Shown: piece after piece, positions 1-12,300 of the stretch
Position numbering within the stretch: the first letter of the stretch is position 1
How the letters are laid out: each line of letters begins with the position of its first letter
Assembly: GCA_000787465.1 (NCBI GenBank)
Contig: JSYX01000028.1
Coordinates: forward strand, 1 to 64,000
DNA length: 64,000 bases
Direction of reading: 5' to 3'
Source: Thermomucor indicae-seudaticae
Taxonomy: Eukaryota > Mucoromycota > Mucoromycetes > Mucorales > Lichtheimiaceae
Program-made: the position numbers and the translations under genes
The notes under the pieces: generated by a model
Databases searched by the model: none
Seen by the model: only the letters and a program-made list of their open reading frames with translations
What the model was told of the DNA's origin: nothing

Positions 1-575
1 CACCGGTAACTACATTATTCTTCACTATAGAGAACGCGCGATATTGACTCCCATCGCAATATTGCCCGTTTATAAGAGCTTTGACCTGATCCGTGCCGAC
101 AGTTTTTCCCCACGTAGCCCTGCCGTCCTTTTTTTCCAATCTTTCCCGGCAATGAAGCCATAGTCAACTCTCTCTCTGGAGGTCCCGTTTAGCGTTCCGC
201 GAAGCGAAGCGAGGGCAGAATGCTAGTCTCAAGAAAAAGTTTGCCGGCTCTTTTAAGCCCACTTATATTGACACCAACGACGCATGCAAAGACCACTGCA
301 CAATGGAGCTAATGAAGCTAATGGAGGAGACCGATGTATGTTAAACGATCTTTCATTTCATTTATTGCGAGCTTTAATCATGTCTAATGTTTTTCTGTCG
401 TGAATGTCTAAAAGTTCAACGATTGCTGCCGCTTTCACTGATCGAAGCATGAATGCCCAGGACAGTGGAGAACTCTTGTTTATAGTATATCAGCCCTTAT
501 CGGTCCTTATGGGTTTCCTTCATTTAGACCGATAGCTTATCGGCTCGGTCTGAAGGCAGACCGTGACCGAACCTA
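1..575. other. No confident gene; possible orphan exon
   Basis: I see no complete gene here. On the plus strand about 229-336 reads as an open stretch (LKKKFAGSF... ending MKLMEETD) followed directly by GTATGT, which looks like a splice donor. It may therefore be one exon of a gene that starts outside the window or has decayed. Nothing downstream continues it convincingly. Confidence 0.25.
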
Positions 576-2094
576 TTGGGATCCCTACGAACAACCCATC
601 TGGCCTTGGATCGTCTGCGACAAATGCTCGAAGAACATGGTGCATGCCATACGAAACAAGGAACGCATTTGCAGTCCTGCAAGGAAAAGGCTGGCAGACA
701 ATTAAAGAAACGGAGACTCCTCGAACATTTCGGTTTTGAATGTGGTTGTCAGCGCGCCCTGGAAACTTCTGGCACCAGAGGCACGACAGATGCTGATAAG
801 GAGCGCGCGGTGTGTGGGGCGAAACTGCTTGATTGCCAGTCTATAGTTATATCTATTGCCAAGAAGATGAATTCCAACGATGAAGTGGATATTGCAGGCC
901 TTTTCAACAAGAATAATTTGGACAAGCTTCGAGCCGCTAATATCGGGTTCGCCAGTGGCGCAAATACATTCAACTCGTACGATTGCACTTTTCATCTGCC
1001 ACAACCTCAGCAAGGTCCGAAGGTCTTTGAGAGCAAGTCCGACGACAAGACTACGTACGTGACATCCTCGGCAATTCAGGCTACCCCAGCATTGACGCGA
1101 AAGTCGGGCCTTTCGTTGAGCCTGACCAATCCCTTTCCGAATTACTCAATATGGATTTTCGTATGCGACAAGAGCTGCTGCCCAAAGTAGCAAGTTTAGT
1201 GACAAGCGCTATTTTGATCAGCAAAGACGATGCATTGATGATTTTGACAGCTGAAGTTTACAGCCAACATGAATCCATTGACATCCATTGCGAGTCGGAT
1301 TATCTATCATTGACTTTACCAGAGGAACGAAACAGCAAGTATACGAATATATTCTGCGGCACCGTAACCAGCGCCGATGGCAAGAGGCTCAAATCCAAGC
1401 TTGTTCTTGCCTCGAAGACAATGAATGTCTTGTCCACTTACTCAACTACGCTGAACGGAAATCCTCAGGTTTTCATTGGACCAGAAACAGGCATTTCGTT
1501 CAACTCAACGGCAACGAGAGTTTTTTTCCGCGCAGGCCGCGGTGCAAGATTTAAAAAAGGCGTTTAAGGATTAAGCCGAGGCAGAGCGAGCTGTCATCCC
1601 ATCTCTGTCAGCTTTACGACAGGTCACCTCCAGCTTTCACTCGACTTCAACGTACAAAATGTTCCGCAAGACCTTTTCCCCCCTTTGATGATCTTCTGCA
1701 CATGCCTGCTACTATTTTCACAGTTTGCGATCTTCCAAGCTTCGTATGTTACGGGAGTAATTATGGCTCCGTGACCAGGACTACTTCAGAACTTCTGCAG
1801 ATATTTGCAACAGCAGCTGTGATGCACTCCGGTTTCCTCAAGGAAGAGACATTTTTCGAGTTCCAGCAAAAATACGGGGCCATCGGGAAAAAGGATTCTG
1901 AACAATGGGAAGTTTTACAAACTACAGTGGATACTTTGGCGGCCGAGCTGAAGGATGCCGAGGAGGTTCAAATATTTGCATTCACTTACAAACACAGTCT
2001 GAACGGTGTTGCTGGAGTTGCTGGAAGCACTCTGTCCACAGCCAATGCAAAAATTAAGGAGAATGTGGCAATGAGACTCCAACGTCTCTACTAA
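576..2094 (+). pseudogene. Unrecognised ORF cluster, probably decayed gene
   Basis: Three plus-strand open stretches follow each other: 576-1190, 1151-1567 and 1702-2094. They lie in different frames and no clear GT/AG pair joins them. The first contains a Cys-bearing segment (KKRRLLEHFGFECGCQRAL) that loosely recalls the tail after a SET domain (FxCxCxRC), but no SET core motif is visible. The third is 130 aa, with a predicted helical segment and a stop at 2092-2094. I do not recognise the product. Frame changes and the surrounding transposon debris favour a broken gene, though a genuine multi-exon hypothetical gene is possible. Confidence 0.25.
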
Positions 2095-2842
2095 ATCCAA
2101 TACAAATATGATACCCCTTTCATCATCATTGAAGTATTATCTATAAACAATAAAACGGTGGAAAACGGAAAAGTGCGAGACTTTGATTATTCCTTTTTCA
2201 AATGTCGACCTTTACACCAGTTTCAGAGCTAGATGGGACAATGATGGGAAGATTTCTTGAAGACTAATTGCAAGAGGAATTAGACATGTCATTTCGGCAA
2301 CGAACCTGACAGAGGTCCTTCTTCATCGAGCACTCTCTTCTCTTGCGCTGATGTGCACGGCCGAGTTACATGGACGGCACGCCGCGAGATTTCAAAGAAT
2401 TTCCTCGTGACAATTGACATAACGACCGAAGATCCAACTCATGTTGCTTCGCAAGCAGAAGCAAACGCAAGCGATGAGTCCTAGGCGCTGGTAGAAGCAT
2501 TGCACAAGATCAACCCAGCTGGTCTTGGATCCCCAGGACCAGATACTCTCAGACAACGCAAAATCAGGAACGCTTCAGTGACTGAGACCGTGGAAAGAAA
2601 TCAGATAACAAAGTGCGCTTTGGAAACTGAATCTCAAGCCTCACGGCAACCCACGATCGTGACGTGCGGCCATCCAAGCATCTCTGTTCAGAGGAATACT
2701 GGTCCAAGATGAAGCAAACAACGAATGGTCGAAGAGGGCTCCCGCAGTAAAAGATTTAGTCAACCCTGAATTTATATCCATGGATCGATCAAGCATTGCC
2801 TAAGAGTCTCAGCGGAACAACTTATGAACTTTATTATCGGTC
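2095..2842. other. Intergenic, no recognisable gene
   Basis: Only short open frames occur (for example 2500-2712 plus). None has recognisable motifs or a convincing splice context. It ends at the left copy of the 16-bp duplication bordering the retroposed element. Confidence 0.4.
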
Positions 2843-3123
2843 AACTCTCAGTAAGCACTCCCCTCTCGTGCCACTGATACCGTGGCCAGCACTCTGCCGC
2901 TGATAGCAAGCACAGTGATGGTCGCCATTTGGCGTCATCACTGGCGCTTCATCTTTGATTCTAAACCATTCTTGCCAGATGTCGTTGCTCGCGACGCTTG
3001 GTCAAAGCTTTGTACTTATAGAACTATCACTTAGTTGCTTTTTTTAGTTTCTAGACCACTGAAGCCCATCGCACCGGTCTTTCACAGCCAATAAAAATAC
3101 AAAAAAAAACTCTCAGTAAGCAC
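2843..3123 (+). mobile_element. SINE-like or processed retroposed element with target-site duplication
   Basis: The 16-bp sequence AACTCTCAGTAAGCAC occurs at 2843-2858 and again at 3108-3123. The 249 bp between them end in AATAAAAATAC followed by a run of A, directly before the right copy. A direct repeat flanking a short A-tailed insert is the hallmark of LINE-mediated retroposition. Inside, 2913-2943 forms a strong stem-loop (CAGTGATG pairs with CATCACTG, CGCCA with TGGCG). I see no clear tRNA-type A and B boxes, so it could be a SINE from another structured RNA or a processed copy of an mRNA 3' end. The first AA of the duplication may belong to the A-tail on the right side. Confidence 0.6.
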
Positions 3124-3240
3124 ACTAGGGTCACATGACCAGCCTATTACAATACGGGCGTGCTAAACTTGCCCTTGTGCGTCAAACTGTTCAGGCGCCG
3201 ATAACAACGCAAAAGCGAGAAGTACCATCGGGTTTTGGGA

Positions 3241-5540
3241 TCATGAAGACAGGTGAGCACCAGGGCCTCTTGCCTGGGCGGTAACGTTCCTGTCCAGCAT
3301 TTTGCGTACTTCTGCTACGATATGCTGCTTCCCTGCTGTCGAGCGTCTGTACTCGCGCATGGCCACTGGGGCACTGTTGCCGATATCGACTCTATGCTGG
3401 TACGGTGCATTGGTTACTGTCTGTGTAGGGCTGTTGTCAATAGGTCGCGGATATTTTTCGAGGAGTTCTTTCACTGCCGGATCGAATGTTACTGCGATCG
3501 TTGTGTCATTTTGCTACCTTCCTCCATCCGTGTTATAGACCATTCTGTTCTTCGGCTGTAGCAGAATGTCGGGCTGTATCATCCAGTCCAAACCAAGTAT
3601 CAGACGTTCATTTTGAATAATGACGAGATACGCGTCTGTCCCTGTTAGAAAACCGTTGATGCTAAAGTCGAGGTGTGCTGTAGCGGTTGTGGCCTGAGTT
3701 GATCCATGCCCATACTGTATGATAGTTGGAGGGCATGTGCTGATCTGCAATCCCAATTCCTTTGCTAAATCCGCTGTCATTGTTACTGAGAGTTGACCCT
3801 GTGTCAATCAGGACATTGTCAACCAGCTGATCCGTTGCTAGACGAATTGTTGTGTACAAACTGAGTGGATCATCGCTTCGCGCCCATTGTGTGTTTTGTG
3901 TCACGTGCCGAAAAATGTTGGGAGGTTCTTGCATATCCTCCATTGTCAGTTCTCGTAGCATTCTGTTTCTTCCGTGGTGCTTTCCTGCAATTTCTGCCGA
4001 TGTGACCCTTTTTGTCACATTTGTAACAATTCGTGTCTCCTTTTTCCTGCATTAGTGATGGTGTCGGTGATGGTCATTGTTGCCACGACCACGTCGCTGA
4101 TAATTCTGGGTTCCATTCGTCATCTGAGGTGTATCTGCTGCTGTCGTAGCTGCAGTTGTCGGTGTTGCCTGGACTACTGGAAGGGGTAGCGGGGCGAAAA
4201 CATTCTCGAGTGTGCCTGTGCATGCTTGCTATTTGCATAAAGCGTTTTCGACGTCGATACTGATCTTGATAGCCTCTGCAAGCGTTTTGGGGTTATGAAT
4301 GTCTATAGTTGCCTGGAGTGTCGGATTGATCAAATCGTGGAAATAACCTAATTGCTGCTCATAGTTGTAGACTTTGGCGCGAAGCAGCAGTTCTGTGAGT
4401 TTTGGCCCATGGGCACGTTGTTTCGTCGAAAAGTTTTGAGCTCCGCCAGGGCAGTCCTTGTAAATTGGCAATAGGTTCCAGTCGCTTCTTACTTTTGTGC
4501 TAAGTCCTATAAGCCTGTGTATGGCTGGTCCTCACAAACACGCATCTAGCTCTTCCAGCCGCTCTTGGTCGTTAAAGCCAAGTAGTTGATGACTCGATCG
4601 TAGTACTCAATCCACCGCTGAGCTTCTGCAGCGTTGCCGGTAATGAATGGCGTGATAGCGGTGTCGATGCCGACGTTTCCTGTATTGGACTTCTTTAGAT
4701 CAGTTATAGGTCTGGCTTTTGCTCCCGTCTTTATGTTGACTTAATGCCGGTCATCTGTATTGATTTGCTGCTTCAGCTGAAATTCGAGCTCTGCAATACG
4801 CCTTGCTTGTCGTTCGATTTCCTGATGCAGTTGTTCGACGTCCGTACTCGTAGTTTGAACGTGTTTAGTTTCTGGGTTCTGCTGTCTAAGTTGCCCAGTT
4901 AGAAGATCTAGAGGCAGCTGCAATTCTAAGCAAATTCCTGTTGCCGGCCATTGCTGTTCCTGCACGAGGATATGCAAATCCTGGTAATTCCTTTCGTATG
5001 CCATCATGAGCCATCCGCTGATTTCGGCGCTCTCAGTGGGAACTAAACTGTCAAGTTTGTTGATTTATTTCTGCCATTATTGCTGCTGCCTGTTGAGTCA
5101 ATTGATCTATGTGCGTTACGACCGGTCCTCTTTCCTTGGGCGGCACTTGGTTCAGGCAAGCTCTCAAGGCCTTAACCGTTTAATCCAGGTTGGTAATTGA
5201 CTGTTACCTTGGCGAAGGTAAAACATGAGTTGCTCGTACCGTTGTTTTACTGTAAAAGATAATTGGTGGAGCTCTTCGCAAGTAAGCAACGAGCGTGTTT
5301 CCTGGGGATCGTGGGTGACGGACATGGGGCGGGTGTTCCACTGCTGGGTCCAGTATGTTGAGACGGGTCAGGACCAAATGATAGTTCTCAGCGAGTTTGT
5401 GGACTGGATGGGGACGGACCTGAGGAAAGTACGGATGTTGGCTGATTATCGTGGGTGTCCATGCCAGGTGCTGTCTGGGCTGAATAAGTGTCAGGAGATG
5501 CTGAAGTTGGCTGTACTGGTGTCGTTTGGGCAACGCTATC
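3241..5540 (-). mobile_element. Decayed gypsy-type retrotransposon (gag-protease-RT start)
   Basis: Read on the minus strand from 5533 downward, the parts appear in gag-pol order. First is a Pro/Gln/His-rich N-terminal part (5533-5204), then a coiled-coil stretch (5007-4741), then a gag-like segment (about 4700-4230, with AEAQRWIEYYDRV, then a broken helical part). A CCHC zinc knuckle follows (4052-3870, CYKCDKKGHIGRNC), then a retropepsin (VLIDTGST near 3800, then LILGLDWM near 3590). Last comes the region just before the RT palm (3474-3241, with ARGPGAHLSS). The frame breaks many times and the RT, RNase H and integrase domains are missing below 3241. No LTR pair is visible. This is a 5' fragment of a dead element. 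Confidence 0.7.
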
Positions 5541-6062
5541 CCTCGCGGAAGCGTTTCGGCGGCGGGATCGTGTTCTCGTTAGTCATGGCGCTTCTCCACC
5601 AAACGTTACGGATTTCGGGGTTTACTCAATGCAATAACGTTATACCACGATCCAGCTCTTATCTATCAAATTGTGAGCCCTATTTACACGTTTTCCCAAA
5701 ATGATGGCCACTCCTAAGGATATGATGTCGAGCACATGTTTTTTGGGGAGATAACGCATTGCGCTGATCGTTTTCCGTTACAGGGAGGTATGGGTTACGG
5801 CCGTAGCAGTTTATTAGGAACCAACTTAGTGAATCAAAAAACTGTAGGGATTTTGGGAGTATGGGTTATGGGAGGTTAATTGTACCCCTCTGTAGGCTTT
5901 TGCTTCATTTTCTTCCCTCTTTTCCTTCGTTTCCTTCTTTCAACGCCCATATGAAACCATTTATAATTGAAGAAAACGGTCAGTCAAAGCTTAGTATGCC
6001 TCAGCAGCTATATGCATCCATACTTATAAGAGGTAATATGAAACAGAGCAGCTATCCGGATT
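5541..6062. other. Intergenic between retrotransposon remnant and unknown gene
   Basis: No supported gene. The open frame 5861-6148 overlaps the start of the next gene in another frame and reads as a shadow: the conserved-looking peptide (YFYRVNVRDWKTLELFEQTL) is in the 6145 frame. Confidence 0.35.
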
Positions 6063-7994
6063 TATTCAGCAATATTTCTACCGAGTTAATGTCCGTGATT
6101 GGAAGACCCTGGAGCTCTTTGAGCAAACTCTGGAAAATTTCGGCATGACGAGTTTCGAGGAGGACCTCGAAGTGTTCAAGAACAAATATAAATGTGTTCT
6201 CTCAGCGATCATACGCGACTGTAATGGTGATACAAATGAGCGGAAGAAACAAAATCAGCGGAGGGCAGCAAGAGCCACAGTTTTCAGGAACGTTTGCGAT
6301 AACATGTTTAAATTCCCCATTTTTATGAGCTTGTATGAGGCGAAACGCAAGGAGGTACTGCAGTACTTGGAATGAGAACGTTTGCTTATGGATATCACCT
6401 GACGGCTGTATCCCAGAAACTAGCAGATGACTATATCAACGCGATTGAAGCAGCAGTTATCCAAGACAAAACAGAGGCACTTTCGTCAACGTCATACAGA
6501 ACGTTAAAAGGTAGTCGTGTGCGTCCTGCGAGGGAAGTTCTCGCCGATTCTTCGGTGAAACGCAAAAAGACGATGGGTGGCGCAGAAAGCATCAGCAACC
6601 TAGAAGTGGAAGACGTAAAGGATTTACCCGCGCAGGACGTACTGGTTAGACTTACGAACCACTATTGGTAAGTTTTTCATTTTTTCCTTAATAATACCTC
6701 TCCGTTTCTACTCATAAACGCTTGAGTAGTAAACCCACCAAAGTGTTGGATCTGACACAGCGCGCTGGAGAGATTCCACATCGTTTCAAACCATATTTGG
6801 AAAAAGCGGTCGAGGACCTTCACCTTTGCATGGAATATGCCGTTACTGCGAGAGAGAGACAAGGTTTGCTGGAATTCGCTAAAACGAGATCCGTAGAAGA
6901 TGTTGAAGACCTTTGCGCTCGTCTTTTCGCCGAAAAGAAGCCACCGGAGTCCATTAAATATTTTCGGTCGGCAATTAACCATATGTAAGTTATCACTGAT
7001 TCAGGTCCTATATATGATTGTAATTATGTACTTTTGCGTATTTCTTGTAGATCACGGCTTTGGGAATCTGAATGCCTTCTGTACAATGACCACGGTGAGG
7101 GATGGTACCAATGCAATGTGTACGCGCAAGTCTTCGATGGTGCCTTCTCATTTGATAAGGGATTCCGAACAAGAAGGTAGTATGATACTTAGAGCTACGA
7201 AATGGCCCATTATCGCTTATTACTGATCAAAACAAAGAACCGAGTGCAAGACTGCAACATTAGTCGCATTGAAAGACGAACATGGATATACGGACGAGAC
7301 TGCGCATCGAGTAGATATGATCTACAAATCGACACAAGACGGAGACGAGGACTTATTCATAACCGACGATAAAAAGAGGTCTGCAGCACAGTCGATGGTT
7401 AAGGAGGACAACGAAAAGTGCAGAACGCAGCGTCTGCAGATGTTGAAACTGTGGTCAGAAAAGCTTCGTCATCCGGTCATGATCGAAGGCCTCGAAGCTG
7501 TATCATGCAATTGGCATGGATGCAGACTGACAATTACTGGTACGCGTATCATTGGAGGTTGTATAATACATTACACAAAATGTGTCGCATCCCTACCAGC
7601 TGGACCGTCGCTGGCGACAAACGCAGCACACCTCCTGTTATCCATTCTTTCGTTGAAGGTATTTTCCCTGACGCACCTTTTTATGCAATTTAACAATGAC
7701 TTCGTCTCTTAGAGAATTGTTCAACGCACACACGCTAGGATGACAGCCATGGCCGTCTCTCCCAAGTCGAATGCTTTGAGTAACCTCAACGGGACGGCCT
7801 TAATCAGCCGGTTATTTTACAAAGAAGATTCGGCCGAGCCCGAGGAAAGTGGAGCTGAGGGTATGCGCTGCATATTGCAGAATCACGACATATCCAACGC
7901 TGTACGTACGGCACAGCGAATTCAATTCGACGAAGACGTTCTGACGAGATCAAATTGGGAAGAACTCATGTTTAGTCGTTCGACAGAATATTAG
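6063..7994 (+). CDS. Unrecognised multi-exon protein, possibly broken
   Basis: Exon-like stretches join well: about 6063-6370, 6372-6667, 6727-6984, 7051-7176, 7238-7658 and 7713-7994 (stop TAA). Junctions 6668-6726, 6985-7050, 7177-7237 and 7659-7712 are GT-AG introns of 54-66 bp that keep the frame, for example ...NHYC|SKPTKV and ...ILSLK|RIVQRT. The protein has a basic stretch (NERKKQNQRRAAR) near its start and a C-terminal part running from EAVSCNWHGCRLTITGTRI to a phased AHLLLSILSLK segment. I recall proteins of this general style as expanded hypothetical families in Mucorales, but I cannot name a function. One apparent frameshift, at about 6370 (LEQYLE-like end overlapping a new start), and no clear initiator suggest a pseudogene or a sequence error. 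Confidence 0.5.
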
Positions 7995-8152
7995 TACGGT
8001 AGCTTATGTTTATCTTTATGTTAATATGGATATTAATACTAATATTAATGTTAATGTCACTATGGTATTCATTTATTGCCTTTTTTCCCCAATATACAAT
8101 CGTAGTTCTCTTCTATCGATTTCATTGTTTTTTCCTTTTTGTCACTTGAATA

Positions 8153-8323
8153 GGCATTGACAAACCCAAAGTAGCTATAACTATTAACGGCAGTCGCGGT
8201 ATCGGAAAGCCAGTAGCGGCTGCACTTATTAAGCGAGGCTGCAAACTCGTTACTGGTGATGTTTTGGTAGACGAAGCGAAGGCCACAATGCAAGAGTTCA
8301 ATATCGCGTCATTAAAAATATAA
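8153..8323 (+). pseudogene. Orphan exon of a short-chain dehydrogenase (SDR)
   Basis: A pyrimidine-rich tract ending TTGAATAG is followed by a 57-codon open stretch (GIDKPKVAIT...) with a near-classical Rossmann nucleotide-binding loop, INGSRGIGKPVA. The SDR consensus is TGxxxGIG, so the first T is changed to N. A beta2 segment (KLVTGDV) and an acidic position after it fit the SDR fold. It ends in TAA after 56 aa; catalytic Tyr-x-x-x-Lys is absent. This is the nucleotide-binding start of an SDR, similar in layout to 15-hydroxyprostaglandin dehydrogenases, with the rest lost. Rejected alternative: the minus-strand open frame in the same place has no motifs. Confidence 0.6.
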
Positions 8324-8446
8324 CATGACTGCCTGTTCATTTTACCGTACCGACTTTGGGGTTATAGTCCAGATCGCAAAGCAGCAGCGTTCTTACGTAC
8401 AGACGGTACAGATGGTTACTGTCTATGATCAGGTTTCTTTTTGAAG

Positions 8447-8710
8447 AGAGTGAGAATTTGGCGGTTGGTTTTTAATGCTGGAGATGTCCTAAGGGGTACG
8501 TCATATCGCGTAGACAAATAGATCTCTAATGCCTTTCTTAGAAAATTAGTTGAGGAACCAAGGTTGCTTCGAGGACGGTATGTCTTTGTCTGCACAGCGT
8601 TATTCTCGGGTTCGAATCGCTTCAGTAAGTTCGGCGTTCCGAGAGCTTGTCCCACGGTCCACTCGGTTGTACGAGCGCTTCAAAACATGCGGTAATAGGT
8701 TGGTCAAGCT
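8447..8710 (+). pseudogene. Decayed open stretch with in-frame stop
   Basis: On the plus strand a peptide-like run (LKRVRIWRLVFNAGDVLRGTSYRVDK, one stop near 8520, then ISNAFLRKLVEEPRLLRGRYVF, then FGVPRACPTVHSVV) reads through with a single internal stop. Its composition looks coding, but I do not recognise the family. The minus ORF 8655-8416 is its shadow. Confidence 0.3.
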
Positions 8711-9387
8711 TTTCGTACCTTGCAGAGATATGGAATGCGCTAATAAATGCTGATAGGGGTTTATGAATCTGAACCAAAGCAGAACGGGAGTGTCATATCT
8801 GATACACCATTTTCGCAGTTTGCCCTCATTTTGGTTGATATTTAATACTGTAACACAACGGGGCTATGGCCAACTCATTGCTGAACAATAGACAACTGAT
8901 AGGATCTCTATGAACCATGCTTTTCCGGAAACGCGGGTCAACTATCTGGCCACCGAGCTTATTAGCACGAGCAAAACTTGAAACGGTGGTCAAGGCAGCA
9001 CTGACCTTGATTGACTTTTTGTGACCAACAACGTCTTCCCAGGGACATCCTAATAGCTGACTGTGTAATTAACTGGGTGGAAACGCTTTGAACTATGTCT
9101 AAAAAAGTTATCAGGCCAGTTCAACCTTACAGCAAGTAAATGTAGGGAACAACGTAGGATAACCGTGCTCCTTAATACGGCAGCTCAACAATGTCATTAA
9201 GAATGTATCGAGTTCTACAGACTTACTGCTCCAGCAAGCCCTTGAAAGATACGGAAAAAAGTTGTCCGTAGAATGCATGGATCGTCTTTCTCCTTGGAGT
9301 AACAATGAGGATCTGCATTTAACGACCGGACTTCCATACCGACGGTTATTATTACCACGCTCTTTTCCTTTCCCTTAATTCTTCAGA
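8711..9387. other. Intergenic / upstream region of YPP1
   Basis: No supported gene. An open plus-strand stretch (about 9188-9378, containing LLLQQALERYGKKL) has no start or splice context that I can defend. The last part, with CT-rich sequence before 9388, is the likely promoter and leader of the TPR gene. Confidence 0.3.
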
Positions 9388-12300
9388 ATGACTGCCACAA
9401 AAATTGTACAACTCGCCAAAGAAATCGACGACGCAAGATGCAAAGGCCATTGGCAGCTCATTCCTGACCTGGCTAGACGGTACAAGAAGCATAACCCAAA
9501 AGGCGAAAGTACGGTTGTGAATACCGAAATAGAAAAGGGGCGCACTGACCCTTCTGTCGCAGTATTTTCACAGATAACAACAGCTGAAGCGTCCTTGGCC
9601 CAATTATGCAAAACGCATGACGACAGTGACAGCAATGTATACCAGCATGACAGTCCTCAGCAAATTAGCATGGCACCACGCATAGATCCTGCTAAAGTGA
9701 AGTCCGTACAGCACCAGCTTAATTCCGGCATTCTTCTGAATACTGACGATGAACGAATGCGAGTTGAAAAGGAGGTGTGATGCAGTAACAACGGTGTGGG
9801 GCGGGCTGGCTGGCTGGTGGTGCTCACGGTGTGTGTGTATAGTTTGGCAAAATAGTTTTGGCCAGGACCTACTTTGAATGCGGGGACTTTCTGAGAACAA
9901 TAGAACTCGTGCGACAACTTTCGTTCAACAAAAACGACGTAAAAGCCGGCTATCATCTGGTTCTGTTCTTGCAAGCGCGGACGTTAAAGGGTAAACCACC
10001 TGGCGCATGGATATATGACTTAGGCGTTTTGTCTTGATCGTTATGACTATCCGTGTTCTATAGCCATCAGTCTCGAAATGACCGGGGATATCGAGTCGGC
10101 ATGGCAAAGCTACGAGGGAATCGTGAGCATCATTCGAGAAGCACCGAACTTAAAGTATCCTACGCTCGTAGATTGGACAGAGAAAGGATTGTACCGTGCG
10201 GCACTTTTGGGATTACGAGAGGAGTACGTATGTCTTCGAAGGTCACTGATGATGATGATGAATTAGAGTTGATAAATGACACGGTTTTTGCGGTTATACT
10301 TGTATGATAGACTGAACATTGAAGCCAAGTCCGTCTTGAGTATCCTCCGTGCATACCAACTGCTGACAGCGAGCATGAACATATCCTGGAGACTTTATAA
10401 GCGTCTTGTGGTGACTCGTTATTCATTAAGGTTCCTATCAGAGACCTATCGGAGGGGTCAATACTCGGCTCCAGAGGATTCGGGAAAGCAGAACGGGTGG
10501 GTTTGGCTTCCTTGTATTCGTATGTTTCTTATCTTTGCCATGTCATATTTTCACTAAGAAAACTTATATCGTGACAAAAGGAACTCTGCTGGCGAGACTC
10601 AGGCGTCCTTCATGCGCGAATTGTCCCAGCTACATGCGATATACGACAAGTTGGTCCATGCCATATCAGGTTTTCCGCGGGCCGGTCAGGTGAATACAAT
10701 TATTTTGGACTATGTGGAACAGCTGGCAAGGGATCTGAATCTGGTTGCATGGTCGTCAGGAGATATTCATCTATTCATTGAGGTAAGTAAGATCAAGCTG
10801 ATTCTTACGGCGTATAAGATCTAAATTGTATGGAAAAAGGCAATCCATCGAGCAGCAACAAAAACATTCAACTCCCCCAGTATAATGAAACACCTCTTCC
10901 ATGCTCTCGTGATGCTAGGTGAATACAATGAAGCGCGCTACGCTTTCCGTGCCTACCTTTATCTGGTCGGTCTGACTTCTCAAAAGCGGGATGAGGCAAG
11001 GGCAAATGGGGAAGCTTTTGTGATTGACAAGCGTGGAAGTCTTCTCACTGTTCCGCCGACTGAGGACAATGAGATACGGTCGCTTGCAGAGGACGTTTCG
11101 CGTCAAAAGCATGGTAAAGAGGAGGCCAGAAAGTCGATGGAATCACATCGTAGCAGCGAGAAGGAATCTGTTTTTGATATATTGAGCATGCTGCTGGACG
11201 GCGTGGCGATGTTTTGCAAGGACCTGGGTCAGGGCGTGGATGCTGTCGACGTGGCAGAGATTGCTAAGTGCCTTTATCAGATATCGAAAGAAGATACAAA
11301 AGAGTATGAAGAGCTCGGAGCAAGAGTTTATCGGGCTGCTGGATCAGCGTATGGTCTGCTGGCAAACCAAAGTAAGTCTATAATTTATCGTGAGCCGTGA
11401 CAAGAAAAGATGATTTATTGAATAATGCGTTGAAGCGGTCGATCCTACCACGAGGCCTATATACCACGGGAAAGCGTTGGAATATCTGGAACAATCATTG
11501 GCACTAGACGCTGACTCATGGGAAACAAACTATCAACTTGCGCTGCAACATTGCGAGATGCGAAACATACGACAGGCTGTTGCATACGCAAAGAAGGCGG
11601 TGCAAGCCAAACCTACGCATATACCCTCATGGCACCTTCTAGCATTAGCGTGTTCGTGTCCGGTGCAGTGCGACCTTCAGCAGGTTTTGAAAATCTGTGA
11701 AACCGGACTACAAGGAGCAAACGACAACATTGATGGGTGTAGGGCTGCACGGTCAGAAGCAGACCTCTATTCTTTGAGCCCGGACTATGATGAACTGGAA
11801 AACCTTCTTCTACTCCAGACGACGTACGCAAAATTATTGGATGCAACTGAAGGACCAGAGTGTGCTCTTGAATATCACCAACGGTTATTTGCGACATACA
11901 GCAAGATCCATATTCCAGAATATCTTGAGGATGATGAAAAATCAGCGGATGGGAATACGCGAAATCCGATGGTAATTTCTGGATCACTCGGCAACCTAAG
12001 CGAGGCACCCATGTTGCATAGTCGGGAAATGAACGGCGGTGTGCATTCCGAGCAAGCACTGTCGACCTCTGGGACAGATAAACAAGAGAAGAACTTGAGC
12101 TCCTCCTCCTCAGTGCTCGCTGCGCGATCATGCGACAGCATAAATCGCCCAAGAATGAAAGGAAGCGAGAGCGTTAGGGTTAGTCCGAGCACAAGTCACC
12201 ACAGACTACTGCACCCTGGGTTCCATTTATTTCGCTCACGAAGCTATCAGACATCATCTAAAAGGAAAGATCATTCGCCATATGCCGTGAACAATGGTAG

